From the NCBI GenBank assembly GCA_000727475.1, contig KL647288.1:6227414-6291413 (forward strand): a stretch of 64,000 nucleotides of DNA, read 5' to 3'. The notes beneath the pieces were generated by a model. The model worked only from the letters and a program-made list of their open reading frames with translations. It was not told where the DNA came from and ran no database searches. Source of the DNA: Sarcocystis neurona (lineage: Eukaryota; Apicomplexa; Conoidasida; Eucoccidiorida; Sarcocystidae). The translations under genes and the position numbers were made by a program. Numbering within the stretch: position 1 is the first letter of the stretch; every line of letters starts with the position of its first letter. Shown here in pieces: positions 60,004 through 64,000 of this stretch.

Positions 60004-63000
60004 CAGAGAGAGAAAAGCAGCCGCGCGACGGACGTGATGGCTTTCCAGAAGAGAACGTTATGCATTTTGAGCAGTAGTCGTCCTAGCTAGACTGCTGTCG
60101 CTGCTGCTGCTGCGCTGGCAGTCGCGTCAAGCTGCAGGAGTGCCGGAGCCCATCCCGTCTCCCCTGTCTCCGTATTACGCCGCGTGACCCTGGATCTCTT
60201 CTGCTCCTGTTGTTCACTGCTTTTACCCAGCTTCTCGTGTCGAATTTTTCCCCTTGCTTCGTGGTTGCTCTTCAGCGGCGGCAGCAGCGGCAAAAGCAGA
60301 CTATCCACGTGCGACAGCAGCAACAGGAGACGCAGACCAACATGCAGTAAGAGCAACCGCGGCAGCAACAGAACCTCACCAATCCATGCCGAAGGCAGGA
60401 GCAACAGCAGTGCTCCGTAAACGCACAGCAACATCCGCGGCAGCTGTTCACCCTATAAACACACGGCAACGGCGAGCACTGCCCGACGGTGGAGCACAGG
60501 AACAGCAGATGCAGCTGCTGGACCAGCAAATCAACAGCAGCAAGAGCAGCAGTGGCAGCCGCAAGATCAAGTGCAGCAACAGCGGCAGCAGGAAGAACCG
60601 TTGCTCTGAAGAAAGCGTGCGCAGGGGCTTCTCACGCGCAGCAATAGACTTCACCTACTCACACGCCACCGTCCACTCCCGGCGTGGTACTCTTCCGTAC
60701 TTCTATGCATAACTGCTGCAGCCACAGCAGCGGGGGACAACGCACCTCGTCTCCACAGGTGCGTAGAGAAAAATCTGCAACAGCTTCTGCTGTTTTTTTA
60801 GCAGAGGACGTCGGCGGAGGTAGCCACGGCAGCAACGTTACTTCCTACGCACGCTGCTGCAGCGGCCGACAACCGAGAGCGGCAGGTCTTCAACAGCAGG
60901 AGCAGGTGTGCGGCAGCTGGAAGCAGCAACAGCAGCAACAGCGAGCAGTGTCTAACAATTTTGCCGTGCAGCTGATAGCACGACAGACTCTGTAGCAGAG
61001 GCGCGTAGACAGCAGACCCGAAACGCGTAGTCGAGCCCTGCGCTGCGTGCGGGAGCTGCTGCTAATGGAGAGCCGGTGCCAAGTAGTAAAGGTTTGCGCG
61101 CGCAGCCAGCCAGGAAGGTAAGAACGACTCACCTAACGTGGACGCATGCATCTACGAGTCAGCATCAACAGCCGCAGGAAGACGTGCATATTTGCAGCCG
61201 GTGCAGATGCGTCTGCCCAGCATAAGGTGCCAGAGCTGCCGCAGCAGACGTGTGGCGCTGTTCGACCTCAGCGTGTTTCTCCGTTTCTTAGTTTCTTCCG
61301 GTGTGGAGCCTCATCTGGTGAACGGTGGACACGCGAGAAGGACAGGGCGTGCATATGACGCGGTGTGTATACACCTGAAACCTTCGAACTGCTGTAGAGT
61401 GTGGGGTGGACACGCCCCAGCTAAGCAGACAGCGGAATGTTCAAACGCTCACAAGTGCCGGCTGTGCGTGAGTAATATTGCGAGGCGTTACTTCACCTGC
61501 AGAGGACGAACTTGCGTCTGGCGTCCGCGCAGCCGCGTGGAACTCTTCGTCGTGAGGTGGCCACGTCGGCAGACTGCGGCTGTCGTGGCGTCTGTACGAC
61601 GCACGTACGGGGACGAACTGCCGAGTGGTTTCGCTGTGGGGTGTACGTACACTTGAAGGGTCAGGACTTGCTGCCGTTGTAACGGTATCCGATGTCGTTG
61701 AGTTGCACGACGCACGTGTGTGCTTATGTAGAAAAGACTATCACCAGGACCCTCCGGTATATATATATGTATATATATATAAGTGAGGTTCCGCATGCTT
61801 TCCCGAGGTATGCGAATGTCAGGTTTCGTATTTCCATTTGTGCGCTGTAAGGTGTGCGTGCACGTGAAGCGTCTTTTGTTGCGTTTCGGGTGTACGTACA
61901 CCTGACGAATTCATGCACACGTGTGAACTGCGCTTGGCGTTTGCGTAGTTCCAAGCGTACGTACCTTGAAACGCGTCCTGCGTATGCGTTGTTTCCGGTG
62001 TACGTACACCCCACAAGTTTGGTCTTTCTTCCTCTCTGGGCGAGTGGGCGAAGACACGATGTGTGGGACACGAAGTGTCGGTAGACAGCGGTTTAACCCC
62101 CTGCTGCATATTCTGTTGTAGCACCGTCCCTACCGTTGCGGCAGCCGTCGATCGGCCTGCAGCCGTGGCCGGTATCTCCCCAGCAGCAGCAGCAGAAGCA
62201 GGAACCAGGCAGACTCTCTCTCTCTCTCTACGTCTGCTCTGTATATCTGCGCTCCATTACCTCAGGGTGCAGCAGCAGCAGCAGCACGTTTCCTCTTCGC
62301 CGTGTGTCTCCGCTGTTTGACAGCTCTGCCTTCGAGCAACATTTCCACTCTTTCGTGGCCTCATGCTTCACGCGCTCGTGGCTTGGCCCTCTGGTCATGT
62401 AGCGGCTGATCTTTTTCTTCGTATTCTCTGAGCTCGCGTGCGTCCCCTCTCTCCAGCCACTTCGCACGCGTGTTCCTCTTGCTTTTCTGCTGGTGTTCTT
62501 TTTCGGTTTCTCATTGTTCATGAACTCTCTCGCTCTCCCTCGCTCTGTGCCCACGTTTTTGCCTCGCCCATGTCAACCTCCTCAGGTGATCTTCCACTTG
62601 AGTCATTTTCCCTCCCCTGCGCAGCCCTTCTTTCCGCTTTGGCCGTTACTGCATCCTGTTCTTGAACTTGTCACAGTCTTCTTGTTTTCGTCATCATTGG
62701 CGTCTTCCGTCCTTCCTTTCCTGTCGTGGACTTCCTGTCCTTCACGCAATCATCCCGCGCATGTCCCTTTCCACGCGACATTAATTTTCAACAAACTGCA
62801 ATGTTTTCGTCATCCCAACCGCCTTTTTTTATCTCGTACAAGAACGACAGCCGTGGTAACTCTGGTACGCGTGACCCATCTCGTTTCCCTCTTCCTTCTA
62901 TCAAAAACTTTATTCTCTCATGTGTCGACCTCTCTGACACTTTTTCTGGCTCCCGTTGTCGGGCTGGCGTCCTGCAGCTGCTCGCCGTCCGTAGCACGGC

Positions 63001-63601
63001 CGCGTCTTGCCATTCGTGTCCTTTTCAACTGTATACTCTGTCCCGTCTCGTATCTCTATATGTAGGGAAAGATGTGAGGTTTGATACATCTCCTCGAACT
63101 CTTCAGCGTCAAGCGTGCGTGTGTACATCACCGAGGAGGGGCTTATGAGCGTATCCTGTCTGTGCCACCCGTCCTCTCTTTCTGTGTCTGACGGGGGGGT
63201 GAAGAGACGCTGCTGCCGGGTGGATTTCTGCTGGAAAATCTTCTGCGGAGTTCCGCTGCCCTTCCCAGTGTCTCCTTCCTATAACACGCATGAACACACG
63301 CATGTGTGTATATGTGTGTCGGCGAGGAATTAACGAGGAGTTTCCGGCAAGGACATACGTCTATAATACACATATATGCATATGTATATGCATGTGCAGC
63401 ACTTGCGTATTGAAGAGCTCGTCGCGCGTTTGCGTACGAGCTCGAACGTACAGACGTGGCTCTGTGTAATACATACGGGCGCGTAGTGCTTGCCGGAAGG
63501 CAAAGAAATGTCTCTGTGTGTAGAATTTGGAGTGGAAGGGTGGGCGCATCTCGTCTACCCGTGTCCAGTAGCCGTCTGTTCATTTCTCGTAGAATTCTCA
63601 C
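60004..63601. other. CAG-rich then pyrimidine-rich stretch, no assigned gene
   Basis: From 60.1 to 61.1 kb the + strand is packed with CAG/GCA/AGC triplets, and Gln/Ala/Ser frames are open in more than one phase. From 61.3 to 62.05 kb there is a cluster of GTGTACGTACAC palindromes. From 62.2 to 63.1 kb the + strand is T/C-rich, with purine-rich frames opposite. I could not join any of this into a gene. Confidence 0.4.
61363..62009. repeat. cluster of perfect GTGTRYRYACAC palindromes
   Basis: GTGTACGTACAC occurs at 61641-61652, 61890-61901 and 61998-62009. The related GTGTATACACC lies near 61363-61373. The flanks are also alike (a GTTTC/CGG-like sequence to the left, CTGA or TTGA to the right for three of the four), so these are copies of a longer module rather than isolated dodecamers. 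Confidence 0.6.
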
Positions 63602-64000
63602 GTAGACGCATCGGTTTGTGTGGGTGGATGCTGCTGCTGCCCTCATGAAGGACTTCTGCAGCCGCTCTTTCGGCGGATCTGGTTGTGGCCTTCTTACCCG
63701 GTCCAGGCTTAGTCGGAGGGCTATCCCACACGCGCGCCTGTTCTATTCTTGACGCTCTCGAGCTGCTGCATGCTGCAGCACCTTTCTCCTTCCGCTCGGT
63801 CTTCTTTGTCTTTGTTTTTCTCTGTCTCTCTCTGTGTCCGTTCCCCCGCTGTTCGCGGTGCGTGACATGTCGTATTGCCACAGAGCCTGCTGCATCTTGC
63901 CGCATCTGACCTCTACGCCCGTTCTGCTGCACGTGCGCCTGCTGCGAGTTCTTTGGCAATCCCGTGGCTGTTGCTGCAGCCCTCTCCTGCAGTCTGCTTG
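63602..64000 (-). CDS. partial exon running off the right edge, unknown protein
   Basis: This - strand frame is open to the window edge with no stop. It contains Gln/Arg/Lys-rich sequence, ERQRKTKTKKTERKEKG, then RVWDSPPTKPGPGKKATT and IHPHKPMRL. It meets a plausible donor, CTAC|GTGAGA, at 63602. No family recognised. The basic composition suggests a nucleic-acid-associated or disordered region. The right part, from about 63.96 kb, is an Ala/Gln-rich triplet tract. Confidence 0.28.

Noticed and set aside
61641..62009. CRISPR-like or telomeric array
   Set aside because: The repeats are palindromes with unequal spacing in a eukaryotic intron-bearing genome; no TTTAGGG-type tracts were seen.

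Overview
This is a nuclear segment of a protist, most likely a coccidian apicomplexan of the Eimeria/Cyclospora kind. That is inference. It rests on intron-rich genes, intermediate base composition, runs of CAG/CTG triplets read as Gln, Ala or Ser, a coccidian-style vacuolar aquaporin, and a major-facilitator transporter resembling the apicomplexan ApiAT family. There are no operons and no bacterial signals. Most reading frames in the window are chance products of alternating purine-pyrimidine DNA (TATA, TGTA and ACGT arrays), which contains few stop codons.

Layout from left to right. An aquaporin lies on + at 1.0-2.4 kb. About 8.6 kb with no recognisable gene follow. Two cytosolic ribosomal-protein genes diverge from one 1-kb intergenic region: eS24 (-, 11.1-11.5 kb) and uL1/RPL10A (+, 12.5-16.3 kb). 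RPL10A is split by two introns, and its first coding exon is only five bases long. An adenosine deaminase of at least six exons occupies 27.2-19.4 kb on -, and a two-exon major-facilitator transporter occupies 33.1-30.5 kb on -. From 35.8 to 36.6 kb a 400-bp unit is tandemly duplicated. From 37.2 to 40.6 kb, + strand exon candidates with compatible phases end in a zinc-ribbon exon.

From 43.1 to 47.2 kb, + strand exons assemble into a mitochondrial ribosomal mS25-like protein with a Gln-rich tail. A 380-residue Ser/Thr-rich reading frame follows at 47.8-48.9 kb. The rest (49-64 kb) is mostly unassigned: a membrane-type terminal exon at 52.7 kb (-), a CAG/CTG-rich zone with several plausible exons at 56-61 kb, a cluster of perfect palindromes at 61.4-62.0 kb, and a partial exon leaving the right edge on -.

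The recognised genes are housekeeping: translation, purine salvage, water/solute and nutrient transport, and probably mitochondrial translation. Nothing suggests that they form one pathway. The most unusual features are splice acceptors made of CTG repeats, low-complexity insertions inside a conserved enzyme, and several exactly two-copy tandem duplications with units of 57-61 bp. All exon joins were made by eye from reading frame, GT/AG and family alignment; no transcript evidence was available.
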